From: Williamsia faeni
Lineage (GTDB): Bacteria > Actinomycetota > Actinomycetes > Mycobacteriales > Mycobacteriaceae
Direction: 5' to 3'
NCBI GenBank assembly: GCA_003202005.1
Contig: QJJF01000007.1
Coordinates: 124,001-188,000 of the forward strand
DNA length: 64,000 nt
Under the pieces are notes generated by a model that was given only the letters and a program-made list of their open reading frames with translations, was not told where the DNA came from and searched no databases. This document shows, piece by piece, positions 34,952 to 44,654 of this stretch (the stretch's first letter is position 1; each line of letters opens with the position of its first letter). The position numbers were made by a program, and so were the translations under genes.

Positions 34952-36016
34952 CTAGCCGCGGGCGGCTCGGCCACGCGCGAAGTCGAGGAACGTGTTGTTC
35001 TCGCCTTCCTCGGTGACCGTCACCCGGACGCCGTCGCCGTCGAATGGCCGGATGATCACTCCGGCGTCGACCGCATCGCGGGCGAACGGCACCGAGTCGG
35101 TGCCCAGATCGAGCCAGACGAAGTTGGCCTGGCTCGGCGGGACGCGATAGCCGGCAGCCCGCAGTTCGGTGGTGACCCGGTCGCGTTCGAGGGCGACCGA
35201 ATCGGTACGTCCCAGCAGTTCGGCCTTGGCGTTCAGGCTGGCGATCGCCGCCGCCTGGGCCAGTGAGTTGACGCTGAACGGCACGTGCACCTTCAGCAGT
35301 GCGTTGGTCACCGAGGGATCGGCGATCGCATAACCCACCCGAAGTCCGGCCAGTCCGTACGCCTTCGAGAATGTTCGCAGCACAACCAGATTCGGGTAGC
35401 GGCGATGCAACTCGATGGCGTCGTAGCGCTGGCCTTCATCGGGCCGGACGTACTCGTAGTAGGCCTCGTCGATGGCCACCAGGACGTCGGACGGGACCTG
35501 GTCGAGGAATGCGATCAGGCTGTCGGCGTCGACCACGGTGCCGGTCGGGTTGTTCGGATTGCAGATGAAGATCAGCCGGGTCCGGTCGGTGATCGCGGCT
35601 GCCATCGCCGGCAGATCGTGGACGAGGTCGTCGTTCAGCGGGACCTGAACCGGTGTGGCACCGGCCACCCGCGTCGCCAGCGGATAGGTCTCGAATGACC
35701 GCCACGCGAACAGCACCTCGTCACCGGGGCGGGTGGCGATGGTGATCAGGTTCTGGCAGAGCGTCACCGACCCGCAGGCGGTTTGCACGTTCTCGGGGGC
35801 GACGCCGAGGTGCTTGGCCAGTTCGTCCGTCAACGCCACCGCACCGTTGTCGGGGTAGCGGTTGACGTGCGAGGCCGCTTCGGCAATGGCTGCCGCCACA
35901 CTCGGCAGTGGTCCGAAGGTGGTTTCGTTGCTCGCCAGTTTGAGAGCGCCGGGGATGTTCTTGCCCGGGACGTAGGCGGGCACTGCGGCTAAATCGGGAC
36001 GAATACGCGGGGTCAC
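34952..36016 (-). CDS. pat: Aromatic / histidinol-phosphate aminotransferase
   Basis: 354 residues of class I/II PLP aminotransferases. It has KLASNETTFGPLP near the start, ICNPNNPTGTV, AIDEAYYEYV with the cofactor Asp, and RTFSKAYGLAGLRVGYA with the Schiff-base Lys. It corresponds in position and sequence type to the HisC2/phenylalanine aminotransferase of mycobacteria (Rv3772) and probably makes phenylalanine or tyrosine. The GTG at 36016 begins VTPRIRPDLAAVP; the open frame upstream has no family similarity. Confidence 0.85.
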   Translation of the reverse strand: MTPRIRPDLAAVPAYVPGKNIPGALKLASNETTFGPLPSVAAAIAEAASHVNRYPDNGAVALTDELAKHLGVAPENVQTACGSVTLCQNLITIATRPGDEVLFAWRSFETYPLATRVAGATPVQVPLNDDLVHDLPAMAAAITDRTRLIFICNPNNPTGTVVDADSLIAFLDQVPSDVLVAIDEAYYEYVRPDEGQRYDAIELHRRYPNLVVLRTFSKAYGLAGLRVGYAIADPSVTNALLKVHVPFSVNSLAQAAAIASLNAKAELLGRTDSVALERDRVTTELRAAGYRVPPSQANFVWLDLGTDSVPFARDAVDAGVIIRPFDGDGVRVTVTEEGENNTFLDFARGRAARG

Positions 36017-36120
36017 GTGATCCAATCTAGGCCACGAGAAAAATGCGCCTAGCAGTCGGTTTGGTGTCTGCGGGGAGGCGTGTGTAATCTTCTCCTCGGC
36101 AGTTCGAAAGGACTCCACCA

Positions 36121-36212
36121 GGAGGCGTGCCAGAGCGGCCGAATGGGACTCACTGCTAATGAGTTGTCTCGCTAAAACGAGACCGGAGGTTCAAATCCTC
36201 TCGCCTCCGCCA
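36121..36212 (+). tRNA. tRNA-Ser(GCU)
   Basis: Acceptor GGAGGCG/CGCCTCC, anticodon loop CTGCTAA (anticodon GCT), long variable arm, T-arm GGTTCAAATCC and encoded CCA. Confidence 0.97.
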
Positions 36213-36271
36213 GTACGACCGCATGGATGCTCGACCAGCACGACCCGCAAGACCACAACTGAACACAGCAC

Positions 36272-36347
36272 GCGCCCGTAGCTCAACGGATAGAGCACTT
36301 GACTACGGATCAAGAGGTTAGGGGTTCGAATCCCTTCGGGCGCACCA
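36272..36347 (+). tRNA. tRNA-Arg(ACG)
   Basis: Acceptor GCGCCCG/CGGGCGC, anticodon loop CTACGGA (anticodon ACG), T-arm GGTTCGAATCC and encoded CCA. It is 59 bp after tRNA-Ser(GCU) and probably co-transcribed with it. Confidence 0.97.
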
Positions 36348-36349
36348 AA

Positions 36350-36391
36350 TTACGGCCTGGACCAGCAGTGATGTGCGGTCCGGGCCGTAAT
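36350..36391 (+). terminator. Terminator of the tRNA pair
   Basis: AATTACGGCCTGGACC and GGTCCGGGCCGTAATT pair over 16 positions with one mismatch around a 10-13 nt loop directly after tRNA-Arg; TTATCTCCT follows. Confidence 0.75.
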
Positions 36392-36413
36392 TATCTCCTC
36401 TGAATGCGTCCCC

Positions 36414-36448
36414 ACTCAACACTTTGAGCGGCCGAACTCAACACTTTG
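36414..36448 (+). repeat. 13-bp direct repeat pair at the edge of the accessory stretch
   Basis: ACTCAACACTTTG occurs at 36414-36426 and again at 36436-36448 (22-bp period). The remaining sequence to 36706 holds no gene I can support. It may be the end of an old insertion, but no transposase is present. Confidence 0.45.
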
Positions 36449-36706
36449 CCTTCAGAGGGTCGAGTGCCCAGGGTCGTCAGCTTCTTCAAGGGACTGTGTG
36501 GTGTCCTGCCACTCTGATACCGGGGCTGCCGGCCGAGAAACGGTGTCGGTCAGTAAAGGGCCTGATTCTGGGAAGTCACGGCCGGGGGCGGTTTATCCGC
36601 ACCGGGCGGCGGGGTAGTCCCTGTCTGACTGCGGTGCAGCTCACGCCGCCCAAGGACGTCGCCATCAGCCCCAGCTGGTGATGGCGGTGCTGCAGGAGGT
36701 TCACAA

Positions 36707-37057
36707 ATGACTGACAACCACACCTCGCCGAGCAAGGCCCATCAGCGTGAACCCATGCGGGTCAACGATGTGGAAAAGCGGTGGAATGATCCGGCCGCGT
36801 TACGACAAGCCTCGGCCTACTGTCTGGTGGTCGTTGTCGTTGTCGTGGCCGTCGCCGTCGGCGCCCTGTATGCGGGCACCGATCAGCCGATCTGGGCGTG
36901 GGCGGTACCCGTCGTTTTCCTTGCCGGCGGTATCGGCGCTCTGGTCCAGGGCTACCGAATCTGGCGTCGCGGGGGCAGGTGGCCGATCTGGCAGGGAGCC
37001 GGCTGGCTACTGTTCGCGTTGATGCTCGCCACCCTGGCCCTGCCCGTAGCCAGGTGA
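36707..37057 (+). CDS. Small membrane protein
   Basis: 116 residues with three hydrophobic segments (ASAYCLVVVVVVVAVAVGALYA, IWAWAVPVVFLAGGIGAL, WLLFALMLATLALPVA). RBS GGAGG lies 7 bp before the ATG. The stop overlaps the start of the next gene (TGATG), so the two are coupled. No family identified. It is the first gene of the accessory stretch behind the tRNAs. Confidence 0.7.
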   Translation: MTDNHTSPSKAHQREPMRVNDVEKRWNDPAALRQASAYCLVVVVVVVAVAVGALYAGTDQPIWAWAVPVVFLAGGIGALVQGYRIWRRGGRWPIWQGAGWLLFALMLATLALPVAR

Positions 37058-37413
37058 TGATCATGGCCGAGAGGGCGGGATCTGCGCTCGGAGTAGGCAC
37101 CGATCCACTGCATACCTACGACCAGATCGCGATCCGCCTGCACATCCTGACTCACCCCGTCGATGCAGTATTCACCGATGCCCAAGTCATTGAGGAGCTG
37201 GCTGAGCGCCACTACCACGTGCGCCCAGCGGCGGTCGAGACAGTGTTCGTCGCGCTGCACGCCGAAGGCCTCGTTCACAGGGACACGACCGATCCAGGCT
37301 CACATACCTGCTGCGTCACGGCAGCAGGACGGATGGCGCTCGCGCGCGAACGACGCGCTCTACGCAAAGTCGTACTGACCGCCGCCGAAGATACTGCGCA
37401 CCACGGACACTGA
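37057..37413 (+). CDS. Small winged-helix-like DNA-binding protein
   Basis: 118 residues. The middle reads VIEELAERHYHVRPAAVETVFVALHAEGLVHR, then a possible wing and VTAAGRMALARERRAL, which resembles PadR/MarR-type winged helices. The start overlaps the membrane-protein stop. A membrane protein plus a small regulator suggests a local stress-response unit; the function is not established. Confidence 0.6.
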   Translation: MIMAERAGSALGVGTDPLHTYDQIAIRLHILTHPVDAVFTDAQVIEELAERHYHVRPAAVETVFVALHAEGLVHRDTTDPGSHTCCVTAAGRMALARERRALRKVVLTAAEDTAHHGH

Positions 37414-37924
37414 ACACCAGGGACGTGCAGTTGGGAAACTGAGGCGAAGGACACAGACCGCAACGATTTTCCGCGTGAGCGTCCTGGTCGAGCCCGTTGC
37501 GACGGGGATGGGTGGCGAGCCACCCGTCCGGCCGACCGCATGAAATAGTCGTGATCACTCAGGCCAACTGCTGGCGGTGGCGGCAACGGTCACCCCGAGC
37601 TCGAGGAGTCCGGGCGGCTGGTTCCCGGTAGCGGGTTCGGGTTGACCAGGATTGGCCACCACATCGGCCTCATCCCACGGGAACGGGTCTGTGCCGCTGA
37701 CCTCTTGGACTGTGCGCACGCGCTCGCCAGCAAAAGCGCCGGGCCTACCCGACGCTGGGACGGGTCGGCGTCGGGCTGGGCACAGGAATGGGTGGACACT
37801 GTCGTCAGCCAGATGCGGCCAGCGTCATCAACTGTCCAGCGGGTCACATCGTCGATCCCGCTTGTGTGTGGGTTGCCACCGGGCTTGATCGTGGGTAAAC
37901 CCCACGCTGGGAACAGCTTTGAGA
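37414..37924. other. Stretch without a supported gene
   Basis: Open frames exist on both strands (for example 37590-37847 on the minus strand) but none has a ribosome site plus recognisable protein features. The sequence is probably degraded coding or spacer DNA. Confidence 0.5.
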
Positions 37925-38254
37925 CTATCCATCGGTGGCTTCCTTCTCATCTTGAGGTTGCGAGTGCGATGAGGGCCGGCATGAGCCGCTGACTCCAACG
38001 GGCTGATCATCCCCAGCTCTGGGTGATGATGCGGGGAAGGCTGGGGCGGTGTCGGGGAGGTGACGAAGCGCGCGAAAGGCGGTGACCATCAACATCACTG
38101 CGGCAAGGCTGGTCACGCTGATGACGTCGACAGAGGCTCCGAGAATTAACTCGATACCGACGGTCAGCAACAAGACGTTGGACACCGCGGCTGCAGACAG
38201 CGACAGGACGTCCGCTCGCGTTGCACTGGTTGGCCTGTGGGATGACTTGTTCAT
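37925..38254 (-). CDS. Small membrane protein
   Basis: 109 residues starting MNKSSHRPTSATRADVL, with GAGAGGAG directly upstream. Two hydrophobic helices (SAAAVSNVLLLTVGIELIL and ISVTSLAAVMLMVTAF) are followed by a hydrophilic, Pro/Ser-rich tail of about 45 residues. No family recognised. It lies between the hsp20 gene and the wHTH gene. Confidence 0.6.
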   Translation of the reverse strand: MNKSSHRPTSATRADVLSLSAAAVSNVLLLTVGIELILGASVDVISVTSLAAVMLMVTAFRALRHLPDTAPAFPASSPRAGDDQPVGVSGSCRPSSHSQPQDEKEATDG

Positions 38255-38323
38255 GCTCCTCTCACTTTCGAAAGCCCACAAAACTAAATCACATGAGGTG
38301 TGGCGTCGCCGAAGGCGACGAAT

Positions 38324-38358
38324 GATGGTGCCGCCCAGATAATCTGGGCGGCACCATC
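38324..38358. repeat. Near-perfect 35-bp palindrome
   Basis: GATGGTGCCGCCCAGAT is followed by a single base and its exact complement. A smaller hairpin (GTCGCC-GAA-GGCGAC) lies about 5 bp before it. As RNA it would form a very stable hairpin, but no T-run follows. It stands upstream of the membrane protein gene at 37925-38254 and downstream of hsp20. Confidence 0.8.
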
Positions 38359-38565
38359 AGGGTTGGGTGTTGTCGCCGTGCTAGGCGAATTGTTGGGTGT
38401 TGGAGGTCAGGGCCGCCGGTTCGCCAGTCCGGAGGGGCTGGGGCCGGGGCAGATCACCTCATGCTCAGCTCGATCGATAAGCACCACCTCCTGCAGGTCG
38501 ATACGTACGAAACCACACCTGGGTAGCTCTCTCACTGCTCGTCACATCGATGGCCTCGCGGGTGG

Positions 38566-39021
38566 CTATCGACTCGTTTCATGCTTGTTTGCGGCCGGGT
38601 CGATGGAGCGGGGGGTGTCGGAGTGTTCGATCTCGATACGGCGCGGTTTGGCTTTCTCGGCGATCGGGATGGTCACCGACAGCACACCGTTGTCGTAGTG
38701 CGCGGTGATGGCGGCAGAATCGATGCCCTCACCGAGCGTGAGTTGGCGACGATAGGCACCGAAGGGGCGTTCGTTGGTCAACCACTGCACACCGTCGTCG
38801 GAGCGCGCACTGCGCTGCGCCGACAGGGTCAGCACCCCATTGTCGACATTGACATCAACCGAGCCCGGATCCACCCCCGGAAGGTCAGCGGTCAGCAGAT
38901 AGTGACCGTCGAGTTTGCATAAGTCCATCGGCATGAACCGAGGAGTTCGAGACGACCCCGCCGACTGCAGTAACCCGCGGGTCAACGCATCAACGTCACC
39001 GAAAGGATCAAAACGAAGCAC
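38566..39021 (-). CDS. Hsp20 / alpha-crystallin small heat-shock protein
   Basis: 151 residues. The alpha-crystallin domain spans about 40-135: YLLTADLPGVDPGSVDVNVDNGVLTLSAQR, then GAYRRQLTLGEGIDSAAITAHYDNGVLSVTIP and AKPRRIEI. It forms oligomers that hold unfolded proteins. GTG start, strong AGGAGGTG site. No CIRCE or clear HspR site was found upstream. Its neighbours (STAS, HATPase, ANTAR remnant, YtxH-like) suggest a stress island. Confidence 0.92.
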   Translation of the reverse strand: MLRFDPFGDVDALTRGLLQSAGSSRTPRFMPMDLCKLDGHYLLTADLPGVDPGSVDVNVDNGVLTLSAQRSARSDDGVQWLTNERPFGAYRRQLTLGEGIDSAAITAHYDNGVLSVTIPIAEKAKPRRIEIEHSDTPRSIDPAANKHETSR

Positions 39022-39204
39022 AGCAACCCACCTCCTACATCACTCACGGCCCGCCACCCTGGCGGGCGACCAAATCACTGTGCACCACCTGTTCTAGCAC
39101 CCACTCCCACCCACCGCAACACCGACGCCGGGAATTTTTTCGGCCTGAATATGCTGTCCCGCAGCATCACTGGCGAAACACGGGTCTCGCCGAGGGGCTC
39201 GCGC

Positions 39205-39590
39205 CTAGAAGTCGCCGGAGTGGTCTGGCAGGGTTCTCAGCCTTTGGTGCGCAGGGTCGATCGAGAAACGTTCCAAGATCATGTCCTGGGCCTGGCCGAT
39301 CATGGCACCACTGGCCAGCGCAGACGCGAACTGTTCGCTTTCCTGATCCCGTGCACGGCGGCCGCCGCATGAGTGGCGAGCATCATGCCCACTTCGATGT
39401 AGGCAGCGAAAAGCATGATCGGTGGAACTGAAGAGGTTGAGTGCACCCGGCGCTCCGCCACCGGTCTACCGCTGGAACAACACGCTGCTTCGCACACCGG
39501 CCTCGATGGCCCGCGGGCAAAGCAGGGGTCAGCGATGGTCGGTAGTGAGATCGCTCCGAATGATCCGCTCGTTGAAGGCGTAACGCACTG
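39205..39590 (-). pseudogene. GAF-ANTAR response regulator, decayed
   Basis: Fragments in different frames give a recognisable protein: GALNLFSSTDHAF (end of a GAF domain), HAAAAVHGIRKA, then after a frameshift EQFASALASGAMIGQAQDMILERFSID, the core of an ANTAR RNA-binding domain, before a stop at 39205. An in-frame stop and at least two frameshifts make it non-functional. Functional relatives regulate by anti-termination; here only the ruin remains. Confidence 0.7.
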
Positions 39591-39924
39591 TCCTCCCTGA
39601 CTTTGACGCTGGACGGGTTTGATTCGACCGTGCCGTTGTGGACGTTTGTGAATCGTGGGGCTGCTGATTGATTGTGAATTGTGCAGTGGGGGAGAGGTAT
39701 TAGTGTTGTCGGTGTTGAGAAATCGCGACTGTGTCGGGGTCCTGCATACCCTCTGCATACGGGGTATCACCTTCGGTGGCAGCGATGACCAGCAAGCGAT
39801 CTCGGCCCAGATCGGATCCGTATCGGCGGTTTGGGTCTCGGTAGCTGTGGGCATAGCTGTAGGAGGGCGATCTGGCCGACAAAGCGGCTGACCGCCCGTC
39901 TCACCCAACCAAACAGGAGATGTC

Positions 39925-40293
39925 ATGCAGAAAACGTTGTTCTTCGCGGCGGGTACTGCCGTGGGCTTCGTTCTGGGAACGCGGGCCGGCAGGCAGAGCT
40001 ACGAGAAGATGAAGAATCAGTCCGCTGAACTGTGGCACAGCCCCACCGTTCAAGAGAAGGTCAGCGAAGCGACGGAGACCGTGAAGGCTGGAGCTCCAAA
40101 GCTGCAGCAGAAGGTCGGTGCCCTGGCGAAGAAGGCCACCAACCACGGCGCCGACGGCGTTGAAGCGAGCGCGATCGCCGATACGCCGGTGGACGCCTCC
40201 GCCGCCGAATCGTCAGGGGACGAAGCTACGACCCCAGCTCCTGTGGTGGAACCGACCCTTTCACCGTCGACGGGATCCAAGCCCGCCCACTGA
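39925..40293 (+). CDS. YtxH-like small protein
   Basis: 122 residues. A short N-terminal hydrophobic stretch (LFFAAGTAVGFVLGTRAGR) is followed by a long amphipathic helix with Lys/Glu-rich repeats and a Pro/Thr-rich tail. This is the pattern of YtxH/gas-vesicle-type stress proteins. RBS AGGAGA lies before the ATG. Confidence 0.7.
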   Translation: MQKTLFFAAGTAVGFVLGTRAGRQSYEKMKNQSAELWHSPTVQEKVSEATETVKAGAPKLQQKVGALAKKATNHGADGVEASAIADTPVDASAAESSGDEATTPAPVVEPTLSPSTGSKPAH

Positions 40294-40960
<667 letters not shown>

Positions 40961-41184
40961 GGACTCCGAGAGACGGTTAGGCAAATCGCAGAGGTGCCAT
41001 TGAAGCCGAATCACGCCGAATGACCGCCGGATTTCTGAAGCAACCAGTCAACGTGGTTGGGTGACTTTGCGCATCCGGAAATCGTCTGACCACAACCGTT
41101 TCGATCACTTCCGTGCGGGTATCCGGCACAGGCCGGGTGCCGTCATCATCTCGATGGCGGGCCGTTGGTGGCGGAGGTGGTCTC

Positions 41185-41515
<331 letters not shown>

Positions 41516-41893
41516 CCCTGGTCAGGGCGCTTGATGATGATCAGTGGGCAAGGACCGACGACCGAATCTGGTTGAGTATTACTCACCGGTCCGCGCTCGA
41601 AGTCCGTGGGCCGCTCGAGCCTGATTTCCGCGAAGAGCCTCGCCGTCATCGGGGGACGGCGATAGCACCGGTTCGCCGGTTCGCCGCGACAGCTGCATGG
41701 CGACCTGATCAGGCCAGCTTCCCGGTCTAGCTGATCGTCGTTTCTGCCGCTGGTACAGGTGAACTCCGCCTGATGATGATCACAGAACGGCGCTGTATGA
41801 GAAGATGGGGATCGGTAAAGCCTTAGCCGACCAGCGACAGTCCTGATATCGATCATGACTAGTTGACACCGTCGAAGCCAAAGGGCGACCTGC
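41516..41893. other. Stretch without a supported gene
   Basis: Spacer between the PII remnant and the STAS gene. Both strands are open for short distances only; no recognisable product or strong ribosome site was found. Confidence 0.5.
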
Positions 41894-42319
41894 ATGCACG
41901 CACACGTTTCACACCGCTATTTCACACAGGATCATCCCCGCACTGTCGATAACACAGCGTTGACTGTCACCACTGTGCAGCGTCAGGGGATGACCATCCT
42001 GTCCGTCGATGGCACCGTCGATCTTCTCACCACCTCCCAGCTCACCGATGCTGTGACCGCAGCGGTGGCCGACCACCCTCGGTGTCTCATCATTGATTTG
42101 ACCAACACAGCTTTTTTGGCGTCCACCGGAATGCATGCCCTTCTCACCGCCCACGCGGCCATGGCACCGAGCGGGCATTTTGGGGTCGTCGCGGACGGAC
42201 CCTCCACAGCCCGACCGATGAAACTGACCGGTTTAGACCAGACGTTCACGATCTCGCCCACCGTCGATGACGCGATCGCCGCCTTCACCAGGTCCACGGT
42301 GACCGATCAGCCGAACTGA
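41894..42319 (+). CDS. STAS-domain anti-sigma factor antagonist
   Basis: 141 residues. After a 25-residue N-terminal extension the STAS fold reads MTILSVDGTVDLLTTSQL, then CLIIDLTNTAFLASTGMHAL with the Ser that partner kinases phosphorylate (LASTG), and a C-terminal helix. Such proteins release sigma factors by binding an anti-sigma kinase. The gene 41 bp downstream encodes a HATPase-like protein, which makes a partner pair likely. Confidence 0.85.
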   Translation: MHAHVSHRYFTQDHPRTVDNTALTVTTVQRQGMTILSVDGTVDLLTTSQLTDAVTAAVADHPRCLIIDLTNTAFLASTGMHALLTAHAAMAPSGHFGVVADGPSTARPMKLTGLDQTFTISPTVDDAIAAFTRSTVTDQPN

Positions 42320-42359
42320 CTAACGCGTACGACAGAGTGGTTCGGGGTAGGTACTGAAT

Positions 42360-42791
42360 GTGCCCTTACCCCCCAACGCTTCTCGCTTTCGCGGCCGATA
42401 CTCGAGGTTTCGCGTCACCTCCGCCGCTGCCACCCCGGCCGCGATCGGCCAGCTCCACCACGAGTTCGCGGCATGGATTGGTGACACGGTGCACACCACC
42501 GACGGACGTCGAAGCGATATCATTCTGGTGGTATACGAGGCCTTGGCCTCCACCGCCGAAACTGTCGATACCGGTCCAGCACAGCTGTCCATCACCGCTC
42601 GCTACTCGCACAAGACTCGATCGCTCCACGTCTGCGTCCACGCGCGGCGAACCTGGTTGTACCGCGTGTCCCGACTACCTTCCACCCGGGATCTCGGACT
42701 CGACATCATCCACGCACTGTGCGACCAGCCCGTTTTCACCTCAACAAGCTCGGGCACTGAGGTGGACCTGCGGTGGAACTTGTTTGCCTAG
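42360..42791 (+). CDS. HATPase-type anti-sigma regulatory factor (RsbW-like)
   Basis: 143 residues, GTG start. The GHKL ATPase N-box region reads IILVVYEALASTAETV, where functional kinases have Glu-Asn (E-A-x-x-N); the Asn is replaced by Ser here. GLDIIHALCDQ resembles the ATP-lid glycine box. ATP binding is therefore doubtful. It follows the STAS gene and probably interacts with it in sigma-factor control. Confidence 0.7.
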   Translation: MPLPPNASRFRGRYSRFRVTSAAATPAAIGQLHHEFAAWIGDTVHTTDGRRSDIILVVYEALASTAETVDTGPAQLSITARYSHKTRSLHVCVHARRTWLYRVSRLPSTRDLGLDIIHALCDQPVFTSTSSGTEVDLRWNLFA

Positions 42792-43116
42792 ACCGCGGGC
42801 TTGCCGCCGATCATGCCGAGACCCAGACGACATCGAAGCTACTCGCGATGCCGAGGAGCTCTCCAAGTAGAGCCAGCCGAAGGCCGTGAGGATTCGCAGT
42901 AAATTGGTCGTTAGTGGCCAGCTGCGTGTCGCGAAAGAACCGGTATGCCCTGGGCGGCTGCCGTTCTCGATGGCTGATCGTGGCCGAGACTTGATGCCAG
43001 TGGCGATGATTCCCGCGGCCGGCCTCGATATGGACCCGGTGTGGTTTCGTCACTGGATGGCCACGAATCACCACCCGGGAAATCGAAGTGTTAGGCAATA
43101 GGTGAAGTCGATTTGG
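42792..43116. other. Stretch without a supported gene
   Basis: Spacer between the HATPase gene and the second catabolic cluster. A short plus-strand frame (42886-43101) has no family features. Probably the border between the accessory stretch and the cluster. Confidence 0.45.
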
Positions 43117-43641
43117 CTATGCGTCGGGTTGAACGCCGAATGTGTTGAATGCCATCGCAACTAAGTAGTAGGAGCCGATGGTGAAAACGAGATCCATCCG
43201 TTGCTGTTCATCGAGCTGTTCGGAAAGTGACTTCCAGGTGACCTCCGACAGCTGGGTGTTCTTGGTCAACTCTACGACGGCGTCAAGAACTGATTGTTCG
43301 AACTGGTCAGCTGCTATCCCGCCCTGTGCTGCTGTCACCTCCCGGTCACTGAGGCCGGCGTCCTTCGCCATCGGGAGATGGCCGGAGGTCTCGTAAGCGC
43401 AGTCGGTGAGCGCGGCAACCCGCAGAACGGCGAGTTCGCGTACGCGGGGAGGCAAGGTGGATCGAAAAGTGATGTACAGGTTGAACCCGACAAAGGCCTT
43501 TGCCAGGTCGGGGTGGCGGGCGAGGGTGGCCAGTGCGTTGCCGGCCCCCTCGGGATTCATTCGCTCGCGTGGAAGCATGCCCTTGAAGGCGGCTTCAACG
43601 TTTTCGTTCCATTCATCTGCGGGCAACGGAGGTATGCGCAT
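43117..43641 (-). CDS. Carboxymuconolactone decarboxylase / AhpD-like protein
   Basis: 174 residues with the CMD core (LPPRVRELAVLRVAALTDCAYETSGHL). The active-site stretch reads C-x-x-E-x-x-x-H where AhpD has C-x-x-C-x-x-x-H, so a thiol-peroxidase role is unlikely. It is the last gene of the minus-strand part of the second catabolic cluster, about 160 bp after the SDR gene. A CMD protein also ends the VOC arm of the first cluster. Confidence 0.85.
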   Translation of the reverse strand: MRIPPLPADEWNENVEAAFKGMLPRERMNPEGAGNALATLARHPDLAKAFVGFNLYITFRSTLPPRVRELAVLRVAALTDCAYETSGHLPMAKDAGLSDREVTAAQGGIAADQFEQSVLDAVVELTKNTQLSEVTWKSLSEQLDEQQRMDLVFTIGSYYLVAMAFNTFGVQPDA

Positions 43642-43799
43642 CGGGAAATACTTTCTATGAATTGGAGAACTTGGTCTCTTATTGAGAATTGGTATTCAGC
43701 CGGATTTACGTGCTATTTCTTCTCGATCGATTCCACTGGGTTCGCCTTTCGGCATCTCCTTCTGCAAGGGATTTGGTGCTGGCCGATGTGACATTGCCG

Positions 43800-44573
43800 T
43801 CACATCACCGCCCCACCGTTGACCGCGATGACCTGACCGGTGACGTAGCCGGCGGCATCAGAGCAGAGGTACGCGCACATCGCGCCGATGTCATCACCGC
43901 TGCCGACCCGTCCCGATGGGATCACCCGAGAGATGTATTCCGCCTTGGGTAGGTGCTTGGCATCCTGGGCGGCACGCAACATCGGCGTGTCGATGGTGAA
44001 CGGCGGAATCGTGTTGACCGTAATGCCTTTCGCTGCATACTCCAGTGCCAGTGTCTTCGTGAACGCGATGACACCACCTTTGGTGGCCGAGTAGTGACCT
44101 TGGCGTAATGCGCCGGTTTGTCCGGCGGCCGAAGAGATCGTCACGATCCGGCCCCAGCCGGCCGCGACCATGTCCCCGACCGCGGCCTGTGCGCACAAGA
44201 AGGTCCCGGTGAGGTTCACCGCGATGTACCGATTCCACTCGTTGAGCGTGATGTCCTCGAACTGGGTGAACCCGGAGACACCTGCGCTGGTCACCAGGAT
44301 CTCGACGGGACCGAACTCGTCTCGGACCGCGGTGAACGCGGCGTTGACCGCGCCCTGATCGGCCACGTCCACGGTCACCGCAGTCGCCTCGGCCCCCTGC
44401 GCCCGTATATCAGCAGCGACGCGCTGCGCGGCCTCGGTGTCCCGGTCGAGTACCGCTACCCGATGACCTTGTTGACCCAGATGATGGCAAATCGATTCCC
44501 CCAATCCCGATCCGCCGCCGGTGACCACCGCTACCCGGCCGGTCGTATGTTCTTGTGCAGTACCTGGTTTCAT
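43800..44573 (-). CDS. Short-chain dehydrogenase/reductase (FabG-like)
   Basis: 257 residues, classical SDR. The cofactor motif TGGGSGLG is near residue 19, the N-x-A-G equivalent reads TSAGVS near 90, the catalytic Ser lies in ISSAAG, and YSATKGG carries Tyr and Lys near 163-167. The C-terminus GQVIAVNGGAVM is typical. Asp-Arg after the second strand (VLDRD) suggests NAD. It oxidises or reduces a pathway alcohol or ketone. An operator palindrome lies 16 bp before its start. Confidence 0.92.
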   Translation of the reverse strand: MKPGTAQEHTTGRVAVVTGGGSGLGESICHHLGQQGHRVAVLDRDTEAAQRVAADIRAQGAEATAVTVDVADQGAVNAAFTAVRDEFGPVEILVTSAGVSGFTQFEDITLNEWNRYIAVNLTGTFLCAQAAVGDMVAAGWGRIVTISSAAGQTGALRQGHYSATKGGVIAFTKTLALEYAAKGITVNTIPPFTIDTPMLRAAQDAKHLPKAEYISRVIPSGRVGSGDDIGAMCAYLCSDAAGYVTGQVIAVNGGAVM

Positions 44574-44589
44574 AGAGGCTCCTCGAATT

Positions 44590-44607
44590 GCTGTACATAC
44601 GTACAGC
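44590..44607. promoter_or_regulatory. Operator copy 1 of the P450-cluster TetR
   Basis: GCTGTACATACGTACAGC: perfect 7-bp half-sites GCTGTAC/GTACAGC separated by four bases. It is upstream of the SDR gene that starts at 44573. Related sites are at 45914 and 47504. Confidence 0.8.
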
Positions 44608-44654
44608 TAGGAATGTGTATAGCACGGTGGAGTGCGCTGCGGTGCGGAAATGAG

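Noticed and set aside
36424-36681. 85-codon plus-strand frame after the tRNA terminator
   Set aside because: No ribosome site, begins in the direct repeat, and composition is unlike the neighbouring genes.
37590-37992. Open frames on both strands between the wHTH and membrane-protein genes
   Set aside because: No ribosome site, no hydrophobic or domain pattern, and both strands are equally open; not supportable as genes.
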